A DNA stretch of 64,000 nucleotides from Companilactobacillus crustorum JCM 15951 (GTDB lineage Bacteria; Bacillota; Bacilli; Lactobacillales; Lactobacillaceae): positions 62,001 to 126,000 of the forward strand of contig NZ_AZDB01000001.1 of assembly GCF_001434585.1 (NCBI RefSeq). The letters run 5' to 3'. Numbering within the stretch: the stretch's first letter is position 1; every line of letters begins with the position of its first letter. Shown piece by piece: positions 52,555 through 60,556 of this stretch. Below the pieces are notes generated by a model, which was given only the letters and a program-made list of their open reading frames with translations, made no database searches and was not told the DNA's origin. The position numbers were made by a program, and so were the translations under genes.

Positions 52555-53945
52555 TAAGAAAACAATCATCTTCCTACCAAGAATTGATAAATAATGCTAT
52601 TCGCAAACTAGTCATAATTATTACTTTATCGATTAGTGCTTTAATCCTAATTGTTGTTGGAGTTCAGCAATACGCTCAAACTGTTCATGAAGCTAACGGT
52701 CAAATGATGAGTCTTTACCGCTCTAATATTGACGATATTCCCGGATTTATTCAATGGAGCAACCAAAATAATCGTCACACTAAACAAAGCACCGTTATCC
52801 GGGTTAAGACCAAAAAGTCTTCCATCACCGCAACTTCAAGCCGAACCGGACAAGAAATAATGACTACTTCCACATCTAAAAAGTTTATTAACCAAAAGAA
52901 ATTTATTATCCTTCCTGGACAGCATATCGTCTACGTTAAAGGATTTGGTCTGTTTCTTTTTTACACAAAAAAAGATTCCGATACCAACTATCAACTCTGG
53001 ACCAGTCTGAATCGCCTAATCAATAGCTTAATATTATTGTTGATTATTATTAGTATTATTGTTTTTGTTACCCTAGGATTTGGAACTTGGTGGGCCCAAC
53101 AACTAGCTGCTAAATTAAGTGCCCCTACAATTGAATTGGTCAAAGAAATTCACAAAACTACTCAAGACCCTGAAGTTGATCAACCTACCTTACAAGTTCC
53201 TTCCAATCCCCAAGAAATCAAAGAACTAGGTCAGGCTTTCAATGAGTTACTAAAAACTCAGAATCAACGTTTGCAACATGAAAAGGACTTTGTTTCCAAT
53301 GCTTCACATGAATTAAAAACCCCCATTGCCGCAATCCGAGGCAATATTAAGCTCATCAAACGCCACGGCGACAAACATCCTGATGTTATTCCCGAATCAC
53401 TTGGCTTTATCGATGAGGAATCTTTACGCATGCAAAACCTTATTACCAATCTTCTACATTTATCACGAGCCGATCGAGCCGAATTTGTTTTAGAGAAAGT
53501 TAATTTATCAACGATCTCTCAACAAATTGGGCAGCAATATCAAAAAACTATCAATCACAAATTAAAGCTTCAAATTACACCCGATTTACATATCTCTGGA
53601 AACTCAGATACTTTAAAACAAATTATTGTCGCACTGCTTGATAATGCCAACAAATATTCACCGACTGACATGCCAATAACTTTAGCATTGGAAAAATCAG
53701 CTGATAAAATAAGCTTAGCCATTAAAGATCTTGGTATCGGGATTCCCGACGACAAGAAACAATTAATTTTTCAACGTTTTTATCGAGTTGATACTTCTCA
53801 TTCAACTGAGATTAAAGGCAGCGGTTTGGGACTATCCATCGTTTCCCAATTAGTAAAGTTAAATAACGGTGAAATTGAAGTTTTAGATAACATCCCTAAA
53901 GGAACTATTTTTAAAGTTACCTTCCAAGAATTATCTCATACCTAA
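52551..53945 (+). CDS. sensor histidine kinase
   Basis: 464 residues: helix at about 20-40, extracytoplasmic sensor of about 115 residues, second helix near 155-178, HAMP-like linker, phosphoacceptor His253 in SNASHELKTPIAAIRGN, and a catalytic domain with N-box LLDNANKYSP, G1 DLGIGIP and G2 GSGLGLSI. It pairs with the overlapping response regulator. The signal is unknown; the DHA2 exporter divergent from it may be a target (inference). Confidence 0.92.
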   Translation: MIRKQSSSYQELINNAIRKLVIIITLSISALILIVVGVQQYAQTVHEANGQMMSLYRSNIDDIPGFIQWSNQNNRHTKQSTVIRVKTKKSSITATSSRTGQEIMTTSTSKKFINQKKFIILPGQHIVYVKGFGLFLFYTKKDSDTNYQLWTSLNRLINSLILLLIIISIIVFVTLGFGTWWAQQLAAKLSAPTIELVKEIHKTTQDPEVDQPTLQVPSNPQEIKELGQAFNELLKTQNQRLQHEKDFVSNASHELKTPIAAIRGNIKLIKRHGDKHPDVIPESLGFIDEESLRMQNLITNLLHLSRADRAEFVLEKVNLSTISQQIGQQYQKTINHKLKLQITPDLHISGNSDTLKQIIVALLDNANKYSPTDMPITLALEKSADKISLAIKDLGIGIPDDKKQLIFQRFYRVDTSHSTEIKGSGLGLSIVSQLVKLNNGEIEVLDNIPKGTIFKVTFQELSHT

Positions 53946-54004
53946 GTTTGGTTAAAGTATAAGTATCCCGCCTTCCACAAAAATTGAAATTTGGCTGGAA
54001 CAGT
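53944..54004 (-). repeat. fragment of the branched structured repeat, R4
   Basis: In minus orientation TTTTTGTGGAAGGCGGGA, then a run to CCAAACTTAG, matches the 3' flank of copy R1. The branched core is missing, so it is a truncated copy. Confidence 0.55.
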
Positions 54005-54036
54005 GTTACTGTTATATGTTTTTTCATTTTAAATGC

Positions 54037-54083
54037 AAAATACCTAATGACTATAAACCTTTTTAGTCATTAGGTATTTTTTT
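54037..54083. terminator. terminator of the TAATGACT type
   Basis: AAAATACCTAATGACTA and TAGTCATTAGGTATTTT form a perfect stem followed by T7. It ends the two-component operon. Confidence 0.9.
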
Positions 54084-54139
54084 GTAGAATTTGAAATTAA
54101 AAGAAATAAAGGATAGCCGCAAGTTTAAGGTTAATAAAC

Positions 54140-54312
54140 TAATCTGGAACGGAGCTAGGATGGTCTCAGTAGTGATATTTATCTTAGTGTGGCACACACT
54201 TAGATAAAGGTGGAGCTTGAAGACTGTTGGCGTTGCCAAAAGGCTCCAAGTTCGCCCACTACGTTCCAGACCATTCCTAGCGCAGTGGAAGATGACATCC
54301 TTCAATACCCAT
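54140..54312 (+). repeat. branched structured repeat, copy R3
   Basis: Outer stem GCTAGGATGGTCT/AGACCATTCCTAGC (54154-54166 and 54268-54281) encloses CTCAGTAGTGATATT, hairpin TTTATCTTAGTGTG/CACACTTAGATAAA, a second arm GGAGCTTG/CCAAGTTC and CCCACTACGTTCCAG. Conserved blocks and fold match R2; paired bases have changed on both sides. It lies upstream of the ligase operon. Confidence 0.7.
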
Positions 54313-54451
54313 GATTTTTGTCTCTTCTAAGAATTTCTTATATAAACCTTATCAAAACTCTGTAGTTACTAAAACCCAATCCTTGTAAACTATGGTTATT
54401 CAATCGAAAGGACAATGCAAATTAGAAATATCAATTTGCAAGGTAATAAAT

Positions 54452-55954
54452 ATGTCAGAACTTACAGAAAGATTAAAACAACAACTAATTGCTGGCGCTA
54501 CTCGTCCTTTGATGCAAGACGCAAATCAACACTGGTACACCGGCAGTGAACTTAACTTAGAAGAAAATGTTTGGAAAAACTATTGGAAAAATAAAGGCAT
54601 TGGCCATAACGATATTGTTTTAGTAGGAATTACTAATTCCGTTACTTACTCTTTAGTCACCCAAAGTCTCTGGGATATCGGCAGCATCGTGCAGCCTATC
54701 AATCCTGAAGTTAATGAAATTCAAATTAGTGAATTGGACGAATAGTATCATTATTCAGCTATTATTTTAAACTCAGATATCAACTCACTAGAATCTTTAA
54801 ATGAAACTTTTATTAATCAGCCTCGATTAACTACACTTCATGAAAATGAAGTTCAAGTTTATATTCGTAACAAACATATCGCTCATTTAACTGATAGTCC
54901 AACTGAAGATCACATTGCACTTATCATGCACACTTCAGGTACTACTGGAAAGCCTAAGCGAGTTGGCTTAACTCATCGTCAACTGTTAACTGGAGCTTTT
55001 AATGTCATTGACAGTGAAGAATTAACTGATCAAGACCGCACGCTTATCCTAATGCCTATGTTTCACATTAATGCAATGGTCATCTCCAACTTAGCCACTC
55101 GCTTATCACATGGACAAATTCTTTTCCGGCCCAAATTTAGTGCTCATCTCTTTTGGAAAGAGGTCAGTAGTGAAATGGTAACTTGGGTTTCACTGACGCC
55201 AGCTATTGTTACTATCCTGCTTCAAAGACAGGAGCAGCCAACTGATAATGGTCTACGATTTCTCCGGACTGCTTCAGCCCCTCTCTTACCAAGTATCCAC
55301 AAAGAATTTAGTCGCCGATTCGCCGTTCCTCTAATTGAAAGTTATGGTATGAGCGAAGCTGCCAGCCAAATTGCTCAAAATCCTTTAAATGCTCCTCTTC
55401 AAAATACTGTGGGTAAAGTTACTGGCGTTCAAATAAAAATTTTGGACACGAATTATCACGAATTGGGTCCTAATAAGGTCGGAGAAATTGCTTTAAAGGG
55501 TGAAAATGTCATTACCCATTATCTTGATCCGCAGCCTGAGTCATTTCATGATGGTTGGCTCTTAACGGGCGACTTAGGCTCAATTAATGACCAAGGTTAT
55601 CTACATATAACTGGCAGAATTAAAGAAATGATTATCAAAGGTGGCGAAAATGTTAATCCTTTAGCCGTAGAAGATTGTCTAAATAATTTGAAATTTATCC
55701 GTGAGATTGCCGTTATTGGTACGCCTGATTTAATCTACGGTGAAACTGTCACCGCCGTTATCGTTCCCAAGAAACTCAGTCATGATCATAAAAATCAATT
55801 GGAATTGTTGAATGAATTAGCAAATGAGCAATTACTACCAGTTGAACGTCCTACCAAGTATATTTTTAGTACTCAGTTGCCCAAAAATGCCACTGGTAAG
55901 ATTCAACGCACACTTCTAGCTCAAGAAGTGACTCAACAATTCAAGGAGGCTTAA
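54452..55954 (+). pseudogene. AMP-dependent acyl-CoA ligase-like gene with in-frame TAG
   Basis: The 500-codon frame opens at ATG 54452 (AAGG upstream) and is related along its whole length to the intact ligase at 61534. A TAG at 54743-54745 falls where the paralogue reads ELNEHDY (here ELDE-stop-YHY). The frame stays open afterwards and keeps all adenylation motifs: MHTSGTTGKPKRVGLTHR (P-loop), ESYGMSEAAS, LLTGDLG and KNATGKIQR (catalytic Lys). Without suppression only a 97-residue stub forms, though an internal ATG at 54926 could restart. It heads an operon with an SsuC-like permease and SsuB-like ATPase. Confidence 0.85.
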
Positions 55955-55957
55955 CAG

Positions 55958-56770
55958 ATGCAAAAACCTGTTAATATAGCAGTTTCTAATCAGAAACGAT
56001 TGAAACTTCCCATTGATAAGATCTTGCCGTTTCTGATTCCGATAATTTTAATTCTGGGTTGGCAAGTTAGCAGTTCTCTAGGATGGCTTTCGAGTTCAGT
56101 CTTACCATCCCCAATGGCTGTTCTACAAGATGGAATCAAATTAACTCAGTCAGGCGAATTGCCTAAAAATCTTAGTATCAGTCTCTATCGAGCTACTGTT
56201 GGACTATTGATTGGCGGAAGCGTTGGTTTTATCCTCGGATTTATCAACGGAATGTCTAAAACTTGTCGGTTACTATTCGACTCCTCCATTCAAATGTTTC
56301 GTAATATCCCCCATTTAGCCCTTATTCCCTTAATTATTTTATGGCTAGGTATCAATGAATCTGCAAAAATATCCCTAGTAGCTATCGGAACAATGTTTCC
56401 TGTTTATATCAATACTTTTCATGGTATCAGTTCCGTTGATCCTGAATTAATTGAAATGGGAAAATCCTATGAACTTTCAAAAAGCCAATTATTTTTCAAA
56501 ATAATTTTTCCAGCAGCTTTACCACAAATTTTAGTCGGTATTCGCTACGCATTGGGAGTTATGTGGACTACCTTAATTGTGGCTGAAACAATTTCTGCTA
56601 GTTCTGGTATCGGCTACATGGCAAATAATGCCGAAGACTTTGTCGATATGGAAACCGTCATTTTATGTATTGTTGTATATGCCGTCCTAGGTAAAATTTC
56701 TGACCTAGTTGCCAAGAGTTTTGAAAGCCTACTCTTAGATTGGCAAAATACTGGAAGGAGTAATGTTTAA
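55958..56770 (+). CDS. ABC transporter permease, SsuC/TauC-like
   Basis: 270 residues, about six helices, with LPSPMAVLQDGIKL near the start, NIPHLALIPLIILWLGINESAK and the EAA-like loop EMGKSYELSKSQLFFKIIFPAALPQILVGIRYALG. These are typical of permeases for aliphatic sulfonates, taurine, nitrate or thiamine precursors. It follows the broken ligase gene by three bases with AGGAGG, and its stop overlaps the ATPase start. Confidence 0.88.
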   Translation: MQKPVNIAVSNQKRLKLPIDKILPFLIPIILILGWQVSSSLGWLSSSVLPSPMAVLQDGIKLTQSGELPKNLSISLYRATVGLLIGGSVGFILGFINGMSKTCRLLFDSSIQMFRNIPHLALIPLIILWLGINESAKISLVAIGTMFPVYINTFHGISSVDPELIEMGKSYELSKSQLFFKIIFPAALPQILVGIRYALGVMWTTLIVAETISASSGIGYMANNAEDFVDMETVILCIVVYAVLGKISDLVAKSFESLLLDWQNTGRSNV

Positions 56771-57495
56771 TGAATACTAATTCAATGATAAAAATTAAAA
56801 ATGTTAATAAAACTTATGACAATTTAACTGCTCTGCAAAATATTAATCTTGATATCAACCAGGGAGAATTTATCGCCCTAGTTGGTATGAGCGGTGGTGG
56901 TAAAAGTACCCTTTTGAGACTCATTGCTGGTTTAGAACAGCCCACCACTGGTTCAGTTTCAATCGAATCAGACCACACTAAATCATTAATGCGCGTAATG
57001 TTTCAAGAAGATCGTCTACTTCCCTGGATGTCCGTTTTAGACAATTTATCTTTTGGTTCAAAAGATAAAAACACTAAAGCGCATGCTCAGGAATTATTAG
57101 AATTGGTAGAATTGGGCGACTACGCAGATCAATTTCCTAATCAACTGTCGGGTGGTCAAAAACAACGTGTTGCTTTAGCACGAGCTTTAATGAGTCATCC
57201 TCAAATCTTACTTTTGGACGAACCATTAGGTGCTTTAGACGCCTTAACTAGACGTAAAATGCAAGATTTAATCCTAGATATTTGTCAGAAACAAAATCTA
57301 ACAACTATCCTCGTTACTCACGATGTTGAAGAAGCTGCTCGAATGGCCGATAGAATTATCGTCATGAAAAATTCAACTAATACCTATGAAGAAGTTTGTC
57401 CTAAAAACCGTAATGCCGGACAAATTGGTATCGTAGCTGACCGAGTTCTAGGAGAAATTTTAGAAGAACCAAATATAGAAAAGCAAACTGCTTAA
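56770..57495 (+). CDS. ABC transporter ATP-binding protein, SsuB/TauB-like
   Basis: 241 residues. Walker A GMSGGGKST, Q-loop FQEDRLLPWMSVLDNLSFG, signature LSGGQKQRVALARAL, Walker B LLLDEPLGALDALTR and H-loop LVTHDVEEA are all present; EDRLLPW is typical of the SsuB/TauB/NrtD group. AAGGAG precedes it and the ATG shares a base with the permease stop. The operon has no binding protein; the likely partner is at 60557. Confidence 0.9.
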   Translation: MNTNSMIKIKNVNKTYDNLTALQNINLDINQGEFIALVGMSGGGKSTLLRLIAGLEQPTTGSVSIESDHTKSLMRVMFQEDRLLPWMSVLDNLSFGSKDKNTKAHAQELLELVELGDYADQFPNQLSGGQKQRVALARALMSHPQILLLDEPLGALDALTRRKMQDLILDICQKQNLTTILVTHDVEEAARMADRIIVMKNSTNTYEEVCPKNRNAGQIGIVADRVLGEILEEPNIEKQTA

Positions 57496-57528
57496 AAGTT
57501 TTTACTTAAGTTTAAATATTTCAAGCAC

Positions 57529-57575
57529 AAAAACACCTAATGACTTTTAACTTTTTAGTCATTAGGTGTTTTTTT
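57529..57575. terminator. bidirectional terminator of the TAATGACT type
   Basis: AACACCTAATGACT and AGTCATTAGGTGTT pair perfectly with A- and T-runs outside, between convergent genes. Confidence 0.9.
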
Positions 57576-57583
57576 AGGTAAAT

Positions 57584-58147
57584 TTAAATTAAATCTTCCA
57601 CAAAATTATTAATTTGCTTCAAAAATTCAACTCGTTCAGGCTTCTCTGATAAAATAATATTTCCCAAATTATGCCATTTAATTTTCGATACACCCATAGA
57701 TTTAATCGGATATTCAACTACTTTAATGGGATCATCTAATTCCTTAATCAATCTCTCCGTTGTAAATTCTGAAGTCGTTAATAACAAAGCTTTTTCAACT
57801 TTAGTAAATTTTTTCCCTTCAAAACTGACAATTTTATTAGTTAAAAAAACTTTATCGAAGAAACCTTTTAAAATTGCTGGTGCTCCCATCCACCAAATAG
57901 GAAAAATAAAAATAATTTTCTCAGTCTTTTGCAAAATTTGAATATATTTATCGACTACAGGATCTTTAAAACCACTCTTACCATAAACCGATAAATCATT
58001 CTGAGTCATGACTGGATTAAAATTATCCTTATTCAAATCAATCAAGGTGTATTCTTGACCATTATTATTTAAAACTTTTTTAGTTTCCTTCAACATAGCG
58101 TTATTAAAACTACCATCCCAAGGATGAGCATAAACGATTGTAATCAT
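57584..58147 (-). CDS. NAD(P)H dehydrogenase (quinone), flavodoxin-like fold
   Basis: 187 residues of the KefF/MdaB-type FMN reductase family. ITIVYAHPWDGSFNNAML binds FMN phosphate, and IFIFPIWWMGAPAILKGFFDKVF is the central family block. It would reduce quinones or other electrophiles by two electrons. The start at 58147 has GAGGAG eight bases upstream. The promoter at 58174-58204 is of MerR type and the MerR gene is divergent. Confidence 0.88.
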   Translation of the reverse strand: MITIVYAHPWDGSFNNAMLKETKKVLNNNGQEYTLIDLNKDNFNPVMTQNDLSVYGKSGFKDPVVDKYIQILQKTEKIIFIFPIWWMGAPAILKGFFDKVFLTNKIVSFEGKKFTKVEKALLLTTSEFTTERLIKELDDPIKVVEYPIKSMGVSKIKWHNLGNIILSEKPERVEFLKQINNFVEDLI

Positions 58148-58173
58148 ATTGTTATCTCCTCTTTTCAAAAATC

Positions 58174-58204
58174 ATGTTAAACTGTAACCCAATGTCACAG
58201 TCAA
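58174..58204 (-). promoter_or_regulatory. MerR-type promoter with 19-base spacer
   Basis: Minus strand TTGACT (58204-58199) and TAACAT (58179-58174) are 19 bases apart, too far for normal RNA polymerase binding and typical of MerR-activated promoters. The spacer holds the dyad CTGT-AC-N5-GT-ACAG. Confidence 0.75.
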
Positions 58205-58222
58205 CTAAAAGGGAGCATCTTT

Positions 58223-59080
58223 TTGTTAAAAATTAGTGAATTTGCTAAATTAGCTCACACAACTCGTCGCACTTTAATTATTTATGATCAAAACGGTCTC
58301 TTTAAACCTACTGAGGTCAACGATGAAGGCTATCGCTTTTACGATTATAATCAAATCTATGAATTATCCTTTATTTTGGCTTTAAGAAAATTAGGACTTT
58401 CCATTGATGAGATTAAACAAATCAGTTCTGCCGATCAGAAAAACTCACCCGACAAATTACTACTAGAATTACGTAGCAAAATCAATGATCAGATTGCTGA
58501 TTTAGTTAAAATCAACAAATACCTCGATCAACGACAAGATAATATCGGTCATCGTGAAAAAATCCATCTTTATCAGCCATACGAAAACATCAACAAAGAA
58601 ACTTTCTTTTGGAAATCTACCAATATGAAAGATTGTTCTTCGCAACAAATTGCCAAAGCCTTCTCTGAATTCTACAACCATCTTGATAGCTACATTGGTA
58701 TTAACGGCAATTGTTCTGGTTTTATTACTGAATTGCCTAAACTTTCGGCAAAGAATTACGACCATGCCGTTTTTAGCCTGATAAAGGCCACCTCTGTACC
58801 AATGGAAGACGACTTTATTACCACAATTACCCGCCCAGCTGGAAAATACATTGCTATTGATGTAGAAAACAATGAAAATGATTTTTCCAAAAATATCCAT
58901 AAGGGCTTAAAGATTCTTCAGCAAACAATTGTTGATAATAATCTAAAAATTGCCGATCAACTTTGGGAAATTAATCTTGGCGAGGACATTCGCTTTCCAA
59001 ATGCTACATCTTCAGCAGTTAGATTGGAATTTCAAATCTTGTCGTTAAACGCGGAACAGAATATAGTTCCTTCTGCATAA
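58223..59080 (+). CDS. MerR family regulator with GyrI-like effector domain
   Basis: 285 residues starting with TTG after AAAGGGAG. The DNA-binding part reads LKISEFAKLAHTTRRTLIIYDQNGLFKP and YRFYDYNQIYELSFILALRKLGLSIDEI, then a dimerisation helix (about 75-110) and a C-terminal effector-binding domain of the GyrI/BmrR type (about 120-285). It would sense a hydrophobic or electrophilic compound and activate the divergent reductase through its 19-base-spacer promoter. Confidence 0.87.
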   Translation: MLKISEFAKLAHTTRRTLIIYDQNGLFKPTEVNDEGYRFYDYNQIYELSFILALRKLGLSIDEIKQISSADQKNSPDKLLLELRSKINDQIADLVKINKYLDQRQDNIGHREKIHLYQPYENINKETFFWKSTNMKDCSSQQIAKAFSEFYNHLDSYIGINGNCSGFITELPKLSAKNYDHAVFSLIKATSVPMEDDFITTITRPAGKYIAIDVENNENDFSKNIHKGLKILQQTIVDNNLKIADQLWEINLGEDIRFPNATSSAVRLEFQILSLNAEQNIVPSA

Positions 59081-59147
59081 AAAAATCCCTATATGGCTGC
59101 CATATAGGGATTTTCTTATGCTTGAGAATTCTGTCGCATTCTCTTTA
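59081..59147 (-). terminator. terminator with conserved upstream element (module copy E)
   Basis: Minus orientation: AGAGAATGCGACAGAATTCT, a shortened hairpin region, then the terminator AATCCCTATATGGC/GCCATATAGGGATT with T-run. It works for the convergent MerR and CPBP genes. Confidence 0.7.
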
Positions 59148-59150
59148 TGT

Positions 59151-59828
59151 TTAATTTAGAAGAAAGAGCGATAAAATGCCAATAGCATTATTTATTATAT
59201 GTAGAGAAATATTATACTTAATATCTCCCAACAAAACATAAGCTAAAGAAAAGACTACTCCCATCAGAATATAGGGTACCATTTCCAAATTCATAGCTGG
59301 CCCATGAATTCCAACGAATAGAACAATCGAAATAATTAGATAGAGCAACAATTGTAATTTAGTCGTTATTCGCTTAAAAAATAATTTTTGTAGTAGACCA
59401 CGGAAAATCAATTCTTCAATTATTGGTCCAAAAACAACTACTGGTATAATAGTAGACCATTTATTACCTTGAAACATCTCTTCTATCCCTGCTTGATTAT
59501 TGCTTGACGGCAAAAAGCCTGCTAAATATCCGCCACCAATCAGAAGAATTAATAAGATCAGATAAATCCAAACTTTTTGGCTTTTCTTCCAATCTTTCAT
59601 AAAAGTAATTTCTGGTTGAAAATCACCATCAAACTCTTTCCAAAGATATCTGATCAATAGTATAGATAGAATAATACCAACAACTATTGCCACATTTTTT
59701 TCCCATTCACTTTTAACGATTCTTCCCGTTGTCGCTAAAATAAATGGAATTGAAGATAGTTGATAAAGAAAAAATGCCCAAATAATAAATCCTATATTTG
59801 TCACATAATAATTAATTTTGTTTTTCAC
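59151..59828 (-). CDS. CPBP family intramembrane metalloprotease
   Basis: 225 residues with about seven helices. The protease motifs are EELIFRGLLQ (Glu-Glu and Arg), FVGIHGPAM (His) and HIINNAIG (His and Asn). In lactobacilli such proteins are often bacteriocin self-immunity or prenyl-protease-like proteins; no bacteriocin gene is seen here. The most likely start is the GTG at 59828, eight bases after CGGTGG; an earlier GTG at 59840 overlaps that site. Confidence 0.82.
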   Translation of the reverse strand: MKNKINYYVTNIGFIIWAFFLYQLSSIPFILATTGRIVKSEWEKNVAIVVGIILSILLIRYLWKEFDGDFQPEITFMKDWKKSQKVWIYLILLILLIGGGYLAGFLPSSNNQAGIEEMFQGNKWSTIIPVVVFGPIIEELIFRGLLQKLFFKRITTKLQLLLYLIISIVLFVGIHGPAMNLEMVPYILMGVVFSLAYVLLGDIKYNISLHIINNAIGILSLFLLN

Positions 59829-59956
59829 GTTTAAAACCACCGTTCTTTAGAATGTTCATATCATACTGATAAATAAATTTTTTCCAAAGAACCTAGAGGT
59901 TGCAACACTGGATGTAATATAAACAATTCCTTACTCGTCGTTTTACCATCGTTATA

Positions 59957-60475
59957 CTAGTGACCACTGAATCCCGCAATAAATCCAGCCACAAAATCAT
60001 TAATAAGCGGTATCAAATACAAGGCTAACCAAACAATTCCCCAAATCAAAAGTCTTTTATTAATGCCTTGATTGAACTTCTTCCAATTAATATTAAAAAG
60101 TATAAAACTAAAGGCTATCAGTTGTGGCAGCACAAGCAAATTATCAATATTATCATCAGACACCTTCAATAGATGCATACTAATTATCATAATAATTGCT
60201 ACAATAAAACCCACTATTACAATGACCCAGGTTTTACTAATCTTGGAATTTTTTACTTCTAATTGATTCATTAATTCAGTATCTTCTTTTATTAATTGAT
60301 CTAAAGAAATGTCAAACATTTCGCTAATAGCCACAACGTTACTAAAACTGGGCAATGTCTCCCCATTCTCCCATTTAGAAATTGACTGTCGAGATATTTT
60401 TAAGTTTTGAGCCAATTCTGCTTGAGATATTCCCCGAAGTTTACGTTGTCTCTGAATTTGTTCTCCTATTTTCAT
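59957..60475 (-). CDS. XRE family regulator with membrane helices
   Basis: 172 residues. Residues 1-60 are a helix-turn-helix (GEQIQRQRKLRGISQAELAQNL, ISRQSISKWENGETLPSF); the remainder has three to four hydrophobic segments (WVIVIVGFIVAIIMIISMHL and others). The layout suggests a membrane-bound regulator, as seen beside CPBP proteases. AGGAGG precedes the ATG. It may regulate the CPBP gene 128 bases downstream. Confidence 0.82.
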   Translation of the reverse strand: MKIGEQIQRQRKLRGISQAELAQNLKISRQSISKWENGETLPSFSNVVAISEMFDISLDQLIKEDTELMNQLEVKNSKISKTWVIVIVGFIVAIIMIISMHLLKVSDDNIDNLLVLPQLIAFSFILFNINWKKFNQGINKRLLIWGIVWLALYLIPLINDFVAGFIAGFSGH

Positions 60476-60511
60476 AAAATCCTCCTAAGTCACGTAATTA
60501 ACATATTAACA

Positions 60512-60537
60512 AAAAAACCGACTCTTCGAGTCGGCTT
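60512..60537 (-). terminator. terminator of the ligase/binding-protein operon
   Basis: Minus strand AAGCCGACTC-GAAG-style hairpin (AAAGCCGACTC/GAGTCGGTTT, TTCG-type tetraloop) followed by T7. Confidence 0.85.
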
Positions 60538-60556
60538 TGATAATTTTTTATATTCA

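Noticed and set aside
54063-54305. 80-codon minus-strand frame over the terminator and repeat R3
   Set aside because: It runs through a terminator and the structured repeat, has no ribosome site and no recognisable product.
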